A DNA stretch of 64,000 nucleotides. Source: Tieghemiomyces parasiticus (taxonomy: Eukaryota; Kickxellomycota; Dimargaritomycetes; Dimargaritales; Dimargaritaceae). Location: assembly GCA_027575765.1 (NCBI GenBank), contig JANBPT010000107.1, positions 1-64,000 on the forward strand, given 5' to 3'. Positions 21,662 to 34,600 of the stretch are shown here, one piece after another. The position numbers were made by a program, and so were the translations under genes. Below the pieces are notes generated by a model, which did not search any database, was not told where the DNA came from, and saw nothing but the letters and a program-made list of their open reading frames with translations. Numbering within the stretch: the stretch's first letter is position 1; every line of letters starts with the position of its first letter.

Positions 21662-22598
21662 GGTGACGATTTTGGAAGGTGCTAAAAGGCTAGGTAATGC
21701 AATGGCAGAGGCTCAGAAGTGGCAAAACAAAATACGATAATCGACAAGCACTAGTGAAGCTGATGGCGACACCCTCTGTTGGGCCGTGTGTACTCCTCGC
21801 TTTAGCCCTCATGGCCAACAGAGGACGCCGAGAGACTCTAGGTGGAACTTGTGGGCGTGGGGAGCAGTCAAAAAAAAATACCGGGCTGCGGGGGGTTGGC
21901 ATCCTCGTATTTTGGGCGCAGCAACCTTCGATGGGCTTCTCAGCTTACCAATCACCCTTAGGCGGCTACGCGCGGAAACTATTCTGGTGGCCGTATTCAA
22001 CCCCAAAAGGCCGTAGAGTATGAGTCTTCCAGATGGCGCTCCCTTTACATCTTGGGAACTCAATTATCTCTCTGCGTGTATTTGCCTACGCCGGACTTTG
22101 AAAGGAGCTATAAGGACCAGACTTTAGGCGTGCTCCCACGAGAGCCCTATCTTTACGTCAGAGTGACTTCACTCTCACAACCCGCCAAGTGGGCCGAGCG
22201 GATCAATCAATGGGGGAATGCGGCGGTGTGACTGGACAGCAGCAAGGGGCTTAATTGGGTTTATTGGGGAGGCTGGGCAGGGGGGGGGGCATGCTATCGC
22301 CCTTGCCATTTACCTTGGCAAGCCTGACCCGCACAGGCCTACGGTCTTACGAAACCCACCCCTAGCTTGTCCCATACGCAGGGCTATTTTCTCACCCGAA
22401 ACCTCACCGTACCCTAGAGCGGCTGACTCACCAGCAGCAAGACTGCCGGGGGAGCTCCCCTCCCCAACGTCACTGATATGTAGTCTCTTCCCTGTCTACC
22501 TTCGCTACCTATATCGGTTCACAAGCATTCATAGCCAAATTTTACATAACGTTTACCTCGCCCTTTTCCCACCCTCGACTCACACTATTTCTCTTACC
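21662..22598. other. Divergent intergenic region between ZPR1 and gamma-glutamyl phosphate reductase
   Basis: No supported gene. The last ~130 nt before 22599 are pyrimidine-rich and fit a leader or core promoter. A frame at 22218 runs into the reductase frame, but it has no homology upstream of 22599. Confidence 0.45.
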
Positions 22599-24187
22599 AT
22601 GACGCTTAGCATTCCCGAAATGGCTGCCAACGCGCGCCTAGCGGCCAACCAGCTGCAAATGGTGACCTCGGAGCAAAAGTCCCAGGTGCTCCAAAAGATT
22701 CGTGACGTCCTCGAGGCCAACAAGGAAGAAATTTTTGCCGCCAACGCCCGCGATCTCGAACTGGCCAAGGCTGAGGTTGAGAAGGGCAAGCTGTCGGCGT
22801 CACTGTACAAGCGGCTGGATATCAAGGGCGACAATGAGGAAAAGTTCCAGACGCTGCTCCAGGGCGTCAGTGACGTGGACCGTCTGGAGGATCCCATCGG
22901 TAAGTAAGAGGTGCTTCAGGGTATTCCTTTGGGTAGAGAGAGGGTAGCGAAGCAGGCTCTCCTACGGGAGGGGAGGGGGTTGATCTACCAGGACAGTTCA
23001 CTCGGCGCCAATTCAGCCCAGGCTCATTACAGTCTGCCCCTCCTATCTCTCCATGACCATACACGCACATGTATCCCTCCTATGTAGGCAAAGTCACCCG
23101 GGCCACCGAGCTGGATAATGGCCTGGACCTCTACCGCGTCACGGCGCCGGTAGGTGTGATTCTGGTGATCTTCGAGGCGCGTCCGGAAGTGGTAGTCAAC
23201 ATCAGCTGTCTCTCGATCAAGTCGGGCAACGCAGCCATCCTCAAGGGTGGCAAGGAAGCCTTCCATACCCTGAGTGTGCTCACCAAGGTCATGCAGTCCG
23301 CCCTTGACCAAGTCTCCCACACGATCCCCTTCCCGCGCAATGCCATCCAGCTCGTCTCCTCTCGCGAACATATCAGCGAGCTACTCGACCAGGATCGGTA
23401 TATTGACCTCGTCATCCCGCGTGGGTCCAACTCCCTCGTCCGCCACATCCAAAACAATACCCGTATCCCTGTCATGGGCCACGCCGACGGGATTTGCAGC
23501 GTGTTCCTGGATGCCGATGCCGACCCGGCGAAGGCCCCCGGCATCGTGGTGGACGCCAAGACGAACTACCCCGCGGCCTGCAACGCCGCCGAAACTCTGT
23601 TGATCGACCGCGCCCTACTGAACGGTGGCAGCCAGGACACCCTGTCGCTCACCCTCAAGGCACTCTTTGACGCCGGTGTGGTCCTCCACGTCGATCCGCC
23701 AACCCTTGACTTTATTCACCAGCACCATGCCTCTGCCCAGGAAGGTACCCAATACCTCCCGAGCAAGCCAGAAGACTACGACACCGAGTTCCTCGACCAC
23801 ACCATGGCAGTCGCCGTGGTGGACGGGGTCGACGGGGCCATCACCCACATCAACACCCACGGTTCTAAACACACCGACTGTATCGTTACTGAAACCCCCG
23901 CTCATGCCGAGCGGTTTATGAGCATGGTCGATGCCGCCGGTGTGTTCTGTAACGCCTCCACCCGGTTCGCCGATGGGTTTCGCTACGGGTTCGGAACCGA
24001 GATTGGTGTCAGTACCAACAAGACCCACGCCCGTGGGCCCGTCGGATTGGAAGGTCTGACCATCTACAAGTACCGGTTGTACGGTCATGGACAGAAGGCG
24101 GGCAGTTACGGTGTCGGGGAGGGCAAACAGCAGTTTAGCCATCGCGATATCCCACTGGAAGCCGTCAAGGACAAGTTTGCAAAGTAA
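22599..24187 (+). CDS. PRO2: Gamma-glutamyl phosphate reductase (one intron)
   Basis: Exons 22599-22899 and 23088-24187 give 466 residues, a normal length for ProA/Pro2. The enzyme reduces gamma-glutamyl phosphate to glutamate-5-semialdehyde with NADPH, the second step of proline synthesis. The GTAAGT...GTAG intron joins DPIG to KVTRATELDNGL. Visible family motifs include APVGVILVIFEARPEVVV (nucleotide-binding region), IPRGSNSLVRHIQ and the active-site segment TNYPAACNAAETLLI, with catalytic Cys near residue 265. RYGFGTEIGVSTNKTHARGP and GLTIYKYRLYGHG complete the C-terminal part. The start was chosen at the first ATG of the homologous region (MTLSIPEMAANARLAA). No kinase domain is fused, as is usual in fungi. 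Confidence 0.97.
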
Positions 24188-24285
24188 GAGAGGGTGGGGG
24201 GCATCGGTCCCAATGAGTGCACGCGACCGCTATTCTTCGCCACGTTAGCGGAGACATTAGTTGGGAGGAATTTGAAGTGTTTATA

Positions 24286-24291
24286 AATAAA
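24286..24291 (+). terminator. AATAAA polyadenylation signal of gamma-glutamyl phosphate reductase
   Basis: AATAAA about 100 nt after the stop at 24187. Confidence 0.6.
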
Positions 24292-24379
24292 ACCTGCCAA
24301 ACCCGTGATTGACGCTCTGTAGCCTCGCTAGGTGATATTGGGTATATTGGTTAGGAAAATCGGCAACGGAACAGCGCGC

Positions 24380-24402
24380 AAAAAAAGTTTTGTTTTGTTT
24401 TG
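24380..24402. repeat. TTTTG short tandem repeat
   Basis: A run of TTTTG units (GTTTTGTTTTGTTTTGTTT) in the gap between two convergent genes. It is a simple microsatellite. Confidence 0.7.
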
Positions 24403-24524
24403 TTTACACAGAGAGGTGAGAAGGTAACGATCTACGGCCCTAGCTTGCTAGAGTGAGATCCAGTGGTGTCTCACATGGGAGGCGGGATGGTGGGAAGCGC
24501 TACTCGCGTCCTGAAGTCCGCTGT

Positions 24525-25878
24525 CTACGAAGACTTCTTCTTGGCGCTCCGGGTGCGGGTGGCCGGGCCAGTCTTGTGGTGCTCGGGGATCCAGTCATTG
24601 GTGGCACTCTGGGTCTTTACCGCCGCAGACTTGGCAACCTTGGAGACAACCGGGTGGTTCGGCTTACCCTGTAGAATTTGAAGGAAATAGGAAGGGAAGT
24701 GAGAGGCACGCAGATATATCCGAGATATATACATATGTATGATTAGACAGGTGTTCGAAGACAGCCGATGAGTAAGAGTGAAGGTACCTTATTCTTGGAA
24801 TTCAGATAAGGGAAGGGGTGCAGGGACGAATACGGTAACCTATTGACTTACCTTGGTCTCGGCAAAGTATGTGACGAAGCCGTAGTATCCGGCGAACCCG
24901 ATAAGGGCCAGACCGAAGATGTAGATGGACCACAGTTGAGGGTCGAACCCGAAGGACGGGTCAATGACAGTGATGGTCTCGTTGAACGCGACGCGGCTGA
25001 ACTTGTTGCCTTCCTTGTCCGACAGTTCCACCAGCAAGGTAAGCGCCGTGTCTCCCACGTCGGTCAGCGTGATAAACTTGTACGGGAGAACGACTTCGGC
25101 TTGGCCCGGCAGTTTGGTGGTGAAACGGGCGGGTTCCAACTATTCAAGAGGGCGACGGTAGGGAATGGTAGTGGTGTTGTGGTGAAGAAGAGACGTCATA
25201 AGACAAAAGCTGGGAGACGCAGTGGTATGGGTGTGTGGTGCCGGAAAGGTTAGAAACACATATGTGGGGCAGAATGACTTACCGTGCGCAGGGGCTTGGA
25301 ATGGTCGTAGACATTGTATAGGAAGCCACGAATACGGTCAATCACGTAGGGACGTTCCTCCTGGTTGGCCACGGTAACGGTCAGGCGGTTGGCGTTGCTG
25401 TTCACGATGGCTGTAGTGGGTATGTCACGTCATCGAAGGGGAGAGGTTGGCGATGGAGTAAGGCGGATATGAGTAGAGGCGGGAAGGGTAGTCAGTCAGA
25501 GGTATCGCGGCAAGAAGCCAACCCAGATCAGCTGTAGGTCAAGGCCGACCGCATAGGATTGGGTACTTACTGTTGGCATAGCGGGAGGAGAACTCCGTGG
25601 TCAGGCCGAGTTGGGGCTCAGGGGCGATTTCGGTAGCTAAGAGTGGAGTTAAGCGATAGTTGGTCCACACGGTGGCCAGTGCAGTCAGCGCGTGCAAGTT
25701 AGCAAGAGCATGGCAGAAGTGACGAGCCGTCGTGACCTACACAGGTATCGGGCCTGGGATATCTGTCACGTGGATGACAAGGTCTGATAATCTAAGACGT
25801 ACCGTGGACGGCCGGGCAAAGCACGGTCAGGGCCAAGACGAGGAGGGCTGCGAGGGATTGCTTGGAGACGGTCAACAT
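24525..25878 (-). CDS. Translocon-associated protein alpha subunit-like (TRAP-alpha/SSR1), four introns
   Basis: Five small minus-strand exons (25878-25803, 25636-25571, 25410-25283, 25139-24852, 24668-24525) join in frame to 233 residues. Donors are GTAAGT or GTACGT; introns are 143-183 nt. Residues 1-26 are a signal peptide (SLAALLVLALTVLCPAVHA). The lumenal beta-sandwich includes NANRLTVTVANQEERPYVI, IRGFLYNVYDHSKPLRT and KFITLTDVGDTALTLLVELS, matching the TRAP-alpha order. One transmembrane helix (LWSIYIFGLALIGFAGYYGF) precedes a basic cytosolic tail ending TRSAKKKSS. TRAP-alpha is an ER membrane glycoprotein next to the Sec61 channel that assists insertion of some signal sequences. The family call rests on architecture and NET-type motifs (FNETITVID). 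Confidence 0.85.
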
Positions 25879-26504
25879 GGCGGCGCAAATGGGGGCGTCG
25901 TCTGAGTTGACGGGTGGGGTGACAGTTTCGTGACAAGGGAGGGGGGGTGGTGACGCATTCGTTAGTCCATCCGTATGACGCGACGGGTAAGGCCCTCTTC
26001 ATTTAGTGGCGCACTCGGGCTTCCGTAAGCCAAGCGGCTCCTTGGCGTGGTGGAGTAGGATTCTTACAACTAGGGGGATGGCGGGGGGTATGGGGGATAA
26101 AGGTAAGAGATTAGCAAAAGGATAGAACGAAGCAATGTGACGACCGGTGGGGTGGCGGGATTGTGCGGGTCTTGAGTGAGGACATCGGTCGCACCGTCAT
26201 GGCGATGAGCGCCTGAGCCCGATCGCCCCTTAACCCACAAGGTCTTGGTACACGTTCGACCTGCCTAGCCAACGCGTGGGCGCTGGGTGGGGACTGTGGG
26301 TTTCAGAGGCAGCGGATGGTTGCCCCGGCTCCCTAGCCTGTGGTGAAATTTTATTGCCCCCTATTCTCTAGCTGCTCTCCCGGTTCGTAGGCCGATAAGT
26401 GTCCTGTCGAGCAAGTCATTCCATGCGAGCCTCATTCCTACGTCCTTCCCTTATCTCACCATTCCCTTAGCCCCGTTCCCTTTTGACCACTGTACTGTAA
26501 CGCC
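25879..26504. other. Divergent intergenic region between TRAP-alpha and the Alba gene
   Basis: No supported gene. Probably carries both promoters. No TATA box was seen on either side. Confidence 0.4.
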
Positions 26505-27143
26505 ATGGGCAAACTGAAAGTCAAAAAACGCTCCGCTGCTGCCGAGCCGGAAAAACCCAAGAACGAGATCACCATCACGAGCCATGGCAAGATTCGTAGC
26601 TTTGTCCAGTACGCCTTGAAGCTGCTCCAGGTAAGTATTGTACCAGCGACTCCTAGACTGGGTCCAGCGTCAAGCTTTCCCTTAATATCACCCCTTTCTT
26701 CCCCTCGTTCCCTGGCAACTAACGTCGACTAGCATATCCCTACGAATGCCTCTCCTCGTTCCTTCGGCTCTTAGTCCACGAACCCCGTCTATACCGAAGT
26801 GGTGGTGGTCGCCGAGGGTAAAGGCACAATCCGAGGGATTACGGTATCTGAACTCATTCGGCGCCACCACCCAGGCCTTCACCAGTACACCGTCCTGACT
26901 GACCGGGTCCGCCGGTCGATCCCGGTCGCCGAAGTTAAAGCTGCGGCTAACCCATTCGCCATGGAAGCCTCCCTTCCAAGTCAGCCAGGCTTAGCCGGTT
27001 CTGCCGCCACGCCACCGAAACCGGAGCCCCAGGAAAAGCGGATCGTCCCGGAGCTTCGGATATATCTGTGTAAGAAGCCCTGCCCAGCTTACGACTCGAC
27101 GGGTGCCTACCAACCACCCCGTGGTAAATTGGGTACAGTGTGA
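26505..27143 (+). CDS. Alba-family protein, Rpp25/Pop6-like RNase P/MRP subunit (one intron)
   Basis: Exons 26505-26630 and 26775-27143 give 164 residues. The protein begins with a Lys-rich tail. An Alba fold follows: ITITSHGKIRSFVQYALKLL joins STNPVYTEVVVVAEGKGTIR, then GITVSELIRRHHPGLHQYTV. The end LRIYLCKKPCPAYDSTGAYQ-PP matches the vertebrate Rpp25 pattern, where a beta strand leads to a GYQPP motif. Rpp25-type proteins pair with a second Alba protein (Pop7/Rpp20) on the P3 loop of RNase P and MRP RNA. The intron splits the Alba domain after the first helix. A Pro/Ala-rich insert (residues about 100-125) is longer than in compact homologues. Nuclear/nucleolar location is expected from the family. 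Confidence 0.85.
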
Positions 27144-27705
27144 ATGTGATGTAGTGGGGTTTTTTTGGCAATAAACATGAGGCCATATTATAAGGCAAGG
27201 TCCTAGATAGTCGGACATGGGTGCGGGCAGGATACAGCAATATGGAGACGCAACGATTGCTTAGGGTTCAGGTCCTTGGGCGCACTTGGCCGTGAAAACT
27301 ACGAATATTCCCTCCTTGGTAAATGATCAAACCACAAAATAATATCACGTGACTGATAAATCGGCGACCTTTCCCAGGCGAAAAGGGGTATGGGTAGTTG
27401 GCCAGAATTCAAGGCCAACCTCGCGCTATGGTGATTGCTAGGAACGTGCTTATTTTCTGTCCGAAGCGAGCAAGCCAATAGTCCCGTGTAGCCCATGACG
27501 CTTTTTTTTTTTTTGCACTGTCAGTCCAGCTTCAAGCTACAGTTTGTGAACTGCAGGTCCTTATGAAAACTACACTCTAAATTGGGTCATATCGGTTCCA
27601 AGTACTCAACCGTCAACCTCGAATTCTTTCCACCGACCCTGCCTTCCCTTCACCCAACTCGATTCCCTACCCTAGTCTTCTATTTCATTTTCAGGCCTGG
27701 GCAAC
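27144..27705. other. Intergenic region between the Alba gene and NOP14
   Basis: Contains the polyadenylation signal of the Alba gene and a T-run at 27503-27514. No supported gene. Confidence 0.45.
27170..27175 (+). terminator. AATAAA polyadenylation signal of the Alba gene
   Basis: AATAAA 27 nt after the stop at 27143, preceded by a T-run. Confidence 0.6.
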
Positions 27706-30700
27706 ATGGGTCTTCCCGCGCCCCCCAAATCGAATCAGTCGGCGCTGAAGCGTCTCCGCAGCACCATCAAGGATGCCGGGCTCGCCCAGGGCAGCAACAA
27801 AATTAAGAAGAAGGGCAAGTTCAAGGGCAAGGGCTCAGCAGCCGCGTCCGAACAGTCGGCGCATGCCCGCAAGGCACGCCTCGAAGCGATCAGCAACATG
27901 TTCAACCCGTTCGAGACCAAAGTCAACCGGGGGGCCAAAACCAAGGTGCTGGGCCGTAAGTTGAAAGGCGAGACGGGACGGCCCAGTGTGTCGAAGCAGG
28001 CCGGTATCGATAACCGCAAAAAGACCATCCTGGTCGAGTGGCAAAATCGGAACCGCAGCGGTGGGTTGATCGACCGGCGGTTTGGTGAGAATAATCCGCA
28101 CCTGACCCCCGAGGAAAAAATGATGGAGCGGTTTACGCGGGAGCAGCAGGTAAGCCCTACGATCCGATTGAACGGGCGTGAAGGGATAGGAAATGGTTAC
28201 TTGTGCCATTGCTTCCAGGGTAGTCTCCGCTAGTCGCTGATGTCTAACCATAGCTTTATTTTCACGCGTACGGTTTCAACCGGTACCGACCCTTTACTTC
28301 GTAGAAATCCCTGCGCAACGCCGAATCGTTTAACCTCGAGGACGAGGAGGAGCTTACGCACATGGGCCAGTCCCTGGCAGACATTGACGACTTTAATGAG
28401 GAAGGCCTGCGTCCCTCTGATGACGAGGAAATGGACCCTGATGGTAAGTACACAAAGGAAATCATTGCCATCCCCCTCCAGTAGTCATTCGCGGAAGCAT
28501 CAGCATTACGCGAACGCGTAGGCGCACCAATGCTCTATGACCAGCGCTAACTTATTCCTCACGTTTCGTTACCCATTTACTCTCCACTCACTAGGCGCTA
28601 TCGACAAACGCACGGTACTCCACGCTCACTTTGGCGGTTTCGGCGCCAACGAGGAGAGTCCAATGGAAAATCACCAGCACAAAAAGTCGAAGCAGGAGGT
28701 GATGCGCGAGCTGATCGCCAAGAGCAAGCAACACAAGGCTGACCGCCAAATGCAGAAGGAGGAGGACGACGAGATGCGCGCAGAACTCGACGAGGACCTC
28801 AAGGATATCCACGGGCTCCTCCTCTCGGGTCGCGCCGTTGAAGGTGAGGGCATGACCCCAGCCGCCACCGGCCAGTTTGGCAGCGCTCCGCTCGCTGATC
28901 AGGACACCGACTACAATACCTACCTGCTTGACCTTGCCCGCGAACGTCGCGCCCTGCCTTCCGACCGTCTCAAGACCGAGGAAGAGGTCCTCATGGAGGC
29001 CAAGGCTCAGCTCGAACGTGCTGAACGACACCGTCAGCGCCGGATGGTTGGCGAGCCGTCCGACACTGAACCCGAGGATGGCAGCAGCAGCAGTGACAGC
29101 GACAGCGATGGAGAGGATGGCAAAAAGTCTCGTAAACGCCGGCGCCTGGAACGTGCCCAGGCTGCGAAGCGTCGTGCCCCCCAGGGCGACGACCTTAGCG
29201 ACGACTACGAGGATGAGGACGAGGATGATAAGACCCACATGACCTTCACCGTCAGTAAGGGCCTCCAGTTGCGAAACGCCAAGGGTCAGGTAGTCGAACA
29301 GGACTCAAGCGACGAGAGCGAAGACGAGAGCGATGAGGAGGATAGCGACGTGGAGGGTGACTCGGACCTCAATGCCGACGGCAGTGACCTGGAATCTTCG
29401 GACGATGAGGAGCCCGCCCGCCGTCGCCCGTCAGCCGCCATCGACCAGGATGGGTTCTCGGATGACTCCGATAATGACGATGGGGACGCCCCCGCCAAGT
29501 CCCAAGTCAAATCTGCCATTGTGCCGGCCGCTGGGCCGCGTCGGTTCACAGGTACCCCGGTGCCTCCCAAGTCCAAGGATGACGCTCTTCCGTTCACCTT
29601 TCCGGCGCCGGAAACCTACGAGGACCTTGCCGATCTCCTCGAGGGTTGGTCGCTCGAGCAACAGGCCACAATCCTGGACCGTCTGCGAACGCTCTACCAC
29701 GTGCAATTGGACCCCAAGAACAAACAGCGGCTCCAGAACCTACTCCGGGCCCTCTATGTCCACGTCCATACCCTCGCCTCGGACCCGCCCACCGCCACTT
29801 CCGACGCGTCCGCACCCTCTCTCGTCAAGACTATGAACGTCTTCATCCGCCACCTCACCGAACTCGCCCCGATCTACCCCGAAGTGGTGGGCGAACTCGC
29901 CCGGGAGCAACTGCGCAACTTCCACGAGGAACTCACCACCCGGCTTCAGAACCGCGCGAACGGTAAAGGGGAAGACGATGGAGACGTATTCCCCGAGACC
30001 ACCGACTTGATCCAGTTCAAGTTGATCGCCCAGATCATGTCGGCGTCCGATTTGCAGCACCCCGTCGTCACACCCATGCAGCTCGTCATGGCCCAATACC
30101 TCCAGCAGTACCCTGTTCGCCATCCAGCGGATGTGAAGGCCGGCCTATTTATGTGCTATCTGCTAATCGACATGCAGAAACTGGCCCGCCGGTTCGTGCC
30201 CGAGGTATATAACTACCTCGTGTCGGTACTCCATGCCTTCTATGACCCAGTCATCATCGAGGCCGAGGCCGACGGCGGTGACGAAGCCCAGTTGGTCACC
30301 TCGCAAAGCAAGCAACAGGCGGAGGTGCGGTCGTCCGACCGTTTCCTGTACCCAAAGATTTCGGCTGCCACCCGGAACCTCGCCTTCCTGCGTATGGACC
30401 TGGACGGCGAGACAACGTGGGCAAATGTGGAATTGCGGAAACTCCGTCCCTTTGGGGATGTGGCTGAGGAGGAGAAGGCCGATGACACTGATAAGACTGC
30501 GACGACCCCGGCCGTCTCCCGCGCGACCCGGGTGGCCTTACTGGGTACCACCGTTCAGATCCTCAGTCGGGCTGCGCAGACCTGGGCGGGTCTGCCGAGC
30601 TACCCGGAACTCTTCGGCCCGCTGGTTGACTATCTCCGGGCCTTCCCCGTCTCCCTCCTCCACACCACTACCCTCCGTCCGCATCTTGACACGCTCCGGT

Positions 30701-31101
30701 CTAAACTCGACGCCCAGCTCGCCCAGGCCCTCCGCACGCGGCGCCGCACCCCGCTCCAATTGCAGAAACACAAGGCCATAGCCATCCCGTCCTACGCTCC
30801 GCGTTTCCACGAGAACTATAGCCTGGACCGTCACTACAATAACAGTGGCGACCGTGCGTTCGCCGAGCGCCAGAAGCTGACCCGTCAGGTCAAGAAGGAG
30901 GCCCGTGGCGCCGCTCGCGAAATCCGAAAGGACACCAACTTCATCCAGACCGAACGGATCCGGGAGGTCAAGGAAAAGGACGAGGCGTACAAACAGCACA
31001 TCAAGAAGGTTATGGGTTCGCTACATTCCCAGAGGGAAGAGTTTACCCAGCTGGATAATGTGCGGATCAAGGACAAGCGCAAGAAGCGTCTGCAGCGGTA
31101 G
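27706..31101 (+). CDS. NOP14: Nucleolar complex protein 14 (two introns)
   Basis: Exons 27706-28149, 28305-28443 and 28595-31101 give 1029 residues. NOP14 is a component of the 90S pre-ribosome (SSU processome) needed for 18S rRNA maturation and 40S assembly. Signature segments are FNPFETKVNRGAKTKVLGRK, GLIDRRFGENNPHLTPEEKM and MERFTREQQ. Exon 2 adds SFNLEDEEELTHMGQSLADI, and exon 3 begins with the conserved VLHAHFGGFG. A long acidic Asp/Glu/Ser tract (residues about 375-500) interrupts basic segments, as in other NOP14 proteins. The helical C-terminal half ends in a basic tail (KDKRKKRLQR). Introns are 155 and 151 nt and fall at family-consistent joints. Start ATG 27706 matches the usual short basic N-terminus. 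Confidence 0.96.
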
Positions 31102-31682
31102 AGTTTTACCTGTACTCCCTGTGCATTCTATTCCTATATTTCTTATCAATCTTCGTACTGCGCTACCGTGTGCCATCGGTTCAAATTTACAGCCTCCAAT
31201 ATATTGGCTTATTAAATCCATTCATCAAGCGGAGCAGAAGGTCGTCCCTAAAGACCGGCACAACGTTTAATGGCTAGATATTTACGCGGAATAGAGATGT
31301 GCCACGGACAAATGACGTGACTTGGTGCAAGCGAGTGTACGCCAGACTCAGTTTGTGGCGAGGGGTAGGAGTGGCCGGCGCGTTAATGCGGGTGGTGGTC
31401 AAAGTTTGGGCGGTTGCCTAGCGCAGAGACTTACCCGCGGGCCGTCACATCCCTTCGGCGATCAGCTAGTCTGCTCCGCTGCCTCCCCTCTTTTTTTTTT
31501 CATTCACTTCGCGCGCGTTATTGCCATACTTCCTGTCTTTCAGATTGTCATTGCTCACTTGTACCTTGTCTTTATTTTTTGTTAGCCTATTACCGCATAC
31601 CAGGAATCCCTTTTGCCGCCCTCGGATCACGTCGACGTGCCGTCCATTTCATCCTCCAGACCGCATTCCCAACTTTGACACG
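31102..31682. other. Intergenic region between NOP14 and the cap-binding gene
   Basis: No supported gene. An ATTAAA at 31211-31216 may be the NOP14 polyadenylation signal. A T-run at 31491-31500 starts the pyrimidine-rich leader of the next gene. Confidence 0.45.
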
Positions 31683-34600
31683 ATGGACCCCACCCGTTCA
31701 AACGGCGACCAGGCCATGCAGGTGGACCAGTTTGGTCGCGCTGTCCGTCGGCCAGGCCACGGCCACCGCAACAAACCCTACGACCGCCCCGGAAACCGTC
31801 CCGGCGGTGGTTACCGTGGCGGCCGTGGCGGCGGTCGTTACAACAACTCGCGCCCCACCGCCCAAGACCTCCACCGAGTCGAAGTGGAGGAGCTGGAGAA
31901 GCGCCTGACATCGCTCATCATCAAGATCGGGGACAAGTTGGGATCTGGCCTGGCCTTCAATCTGGAGGCCCTGGCCGGGGTACTAGTCAAGGACTACGAC
32001 GCTCACTCTACCGTGGTGCTACGCGCGTTCCAGGGGGTGGTAACCGAATTACCTATGAAGACCGAGACGTACGCCACGCTGGTTGGACTGCTCAATGTGC
32101 GCCAGCCGGCTATCGCCCGTGCCGTGGTTGACATGGCCTGGGAGCAGCTCGTCGGGTGCGCCCGCGAGTACCGCCGCTGGAAGGTGGTCAAGCTGTGGCT
32201 GCGGTTTTTCGCCCTTCTGGTACCCGTGCGGGCCATCACTGCCGCAACCTTCGTGGAGCTGCTCGGTGAGTTTACGAACGCCGTCTTGCGCGACGACCCG
32301 GAACTTCAGGATCCGAAACGCGCCGACGCCCTCCTCTACACCGTCGCCATCACCCTGCCCTACGTGGGCCGCGAACTCCAAGTCCAGACCCCCGCCGAAT
32401 TTGAAGCCCTGCTGGGGAACCTCCACGCCTACGCGCGTCGGCCCAACTCTCGCCCGCGCCCCGAGATTCTGACTGCGTTCCCCGGCCTCCCTGACAACTT
32501 CACTTCCACCGTCCAGGCCCAGTTGCCCGCTCCGTACTACCAGTACCAGACCAATCCTTTCGGGTACGTGATGGACCGTCTGGCCCAGCTAGCCGCTCGT
32601 CAGTGGGAAACTCCGCTGGTGCACCGTACCTATCTGGGCTTTTCCGAGGCCCTACAGGCAGCCGAGCCTATCGACATCCCACTGGCTGCCCTGTCTCTGC
32701 CTGCCCCGTCCAACCCGTACATTCTGGCGGCCGCCCCCGAAGAGGCCGACGCAGAGACCGCGGAGGTCCCGCTTACCACTAACCCTGGAGAGACCCTGAG
32801 CGCCCAGATTCAGCCCCTTCAGGCCGCTCTGCGCGCCGGCTACGCCTCCAAGTCTCGCTATGGCCACGTCATTCCCACCCCGTGGGTCCCGGTAGTGGCC
32901 GACCCCGATCCGGAACGTCTCGTCGAGCATTTTCTGGTGTACGACCTCATCCTTGACATAACCGACATTTTTCATGTCAACCGCCGCGACGCCGCCACTT
33001 TCCTGGTCAACCTGCCAGGGTATCTGCCGGAATCTATTTGGTGCCGCCCAGCCACCGCCACCGAGACGACGACCGACGGTCAGGACGACCCGATGGCAGA
33101 GACTACACCCGCCAAGGTCGGCGAAACGGCCCCGCCGCTGGCCGTCGACCAGATGGTGGTCGGCGCCCTCTTCTCGCGCCTGTTTGAACTGCCCACCCCG
33201 CCTCACAAGGCTGTGTACTACGCCGCGCTGGCCATCGAGCTGTGTAAATTGTCGGGCGACCGTATGCTTCCGGGCATCGCTGCGACCGTCACACGGCTCT
33301 TCCGGACTTTGCCGTGCGCGGTCCCGTGGACGCATCTCACGCCCGAGACCGCGGTGGCCGACGATGATGCCGGGTCAACCCCAGCTGCCCTAGAGCTGGT
33401 AGCCCGGGACCCCACTGCCAGCGTGGCCTGGGATGCCGAATGTGTTCACCGGTTGGCCGACTGGTTCGCCATGTATCTCAGCAACTGCGGTTATACCTGG
33501 AAGTGGACCGAATGGGCACCAGTGCTGACATCATGCCAGCCAGCATCGCCGGCCCTGGTCTTCACCCGTGAGGTGCTCTACAAGTGCATCCGCCTGTCCT
33601 ACTTTGACCGTGTCAAGATCACCGTGCCTGATGATCTCCAATCCGTCGTCCTACCCCCTGTTTCACTGGAACCTCAGTTCCGCTACCGCAACGCCGCCGG
33701 AGAACCCGCCGTCGATGCTGACGGTAACCCGCTGCTCCCGGAACCCGTCCGCGAGTTCGCCGCTGAGCTTATCAATCACCTGCAGCGTAAAGAATCTGTT
33801 GAGTCCCTTCAGGCATTTATCGAGGCTGCCTACGGGACCACCCTGGCCGGGATCCCTGTGGCCGAACTGCGCCCGATCGCCACTGCTGCTGCGGGCGTGT
33901 ATGCTCAAAGTGCCGCGGCCGCCCTGGGCCAGCCAGGCCACCAGCCCGCGCTTGAGGATCTAGCTACCGAGGCCAACGCCCTCCCGCGCGTGGTCCGCGA
34001 CGTGTTTGTCCAGACCATCCTCTACCTAGGTAGCAAATCGTTCAGTCACATGCTCAACGTGATTGAGCGTTACCTCCCTCTCCTCCAGCGCTTCTCGACC
34101 GACTCGGCGGCCAAGCTGCACATTGTGGAAATTGTCAACGAGTTTTGGGTATACAACCCGCAGTTCGTCACGATCATCATTGACAAACTGCTCAACTACC
34201 GTGTGGTGGACCCCACCGCCGTGATTGCTTGGGCTCTCAACCCACTCCGCCTCACTTTCGAGTACCCGGCGCCGTTCTATGTATGGGAGATCCTCCGTAA
34301 CACGGTGCACAAGATTGAGTCTCGTATCGTCCAGATTGAACGGCGGCTTACCAACCAGCGGGCTCTCCTCGGCTCTAACAACGGCGGCGGCGGTGGCACC
34401 GAAAGCATAATCCATACCGTTGACCCGTCCCTCGCTGAGACCATCGCCCGCCTCGAGGCCACCTTATCGGGTCTCCGCCTCGAGCAGAAGGAGCTACTCC
34501 TGTCCCTATTCCAAAGCTTCGTGGCCTTGCTCAGCCAATTACTCCGCGAGTGCTCGGCCAACGGTGTCGACCCAACGACTTACGCTCCTTACTTGTGGAT

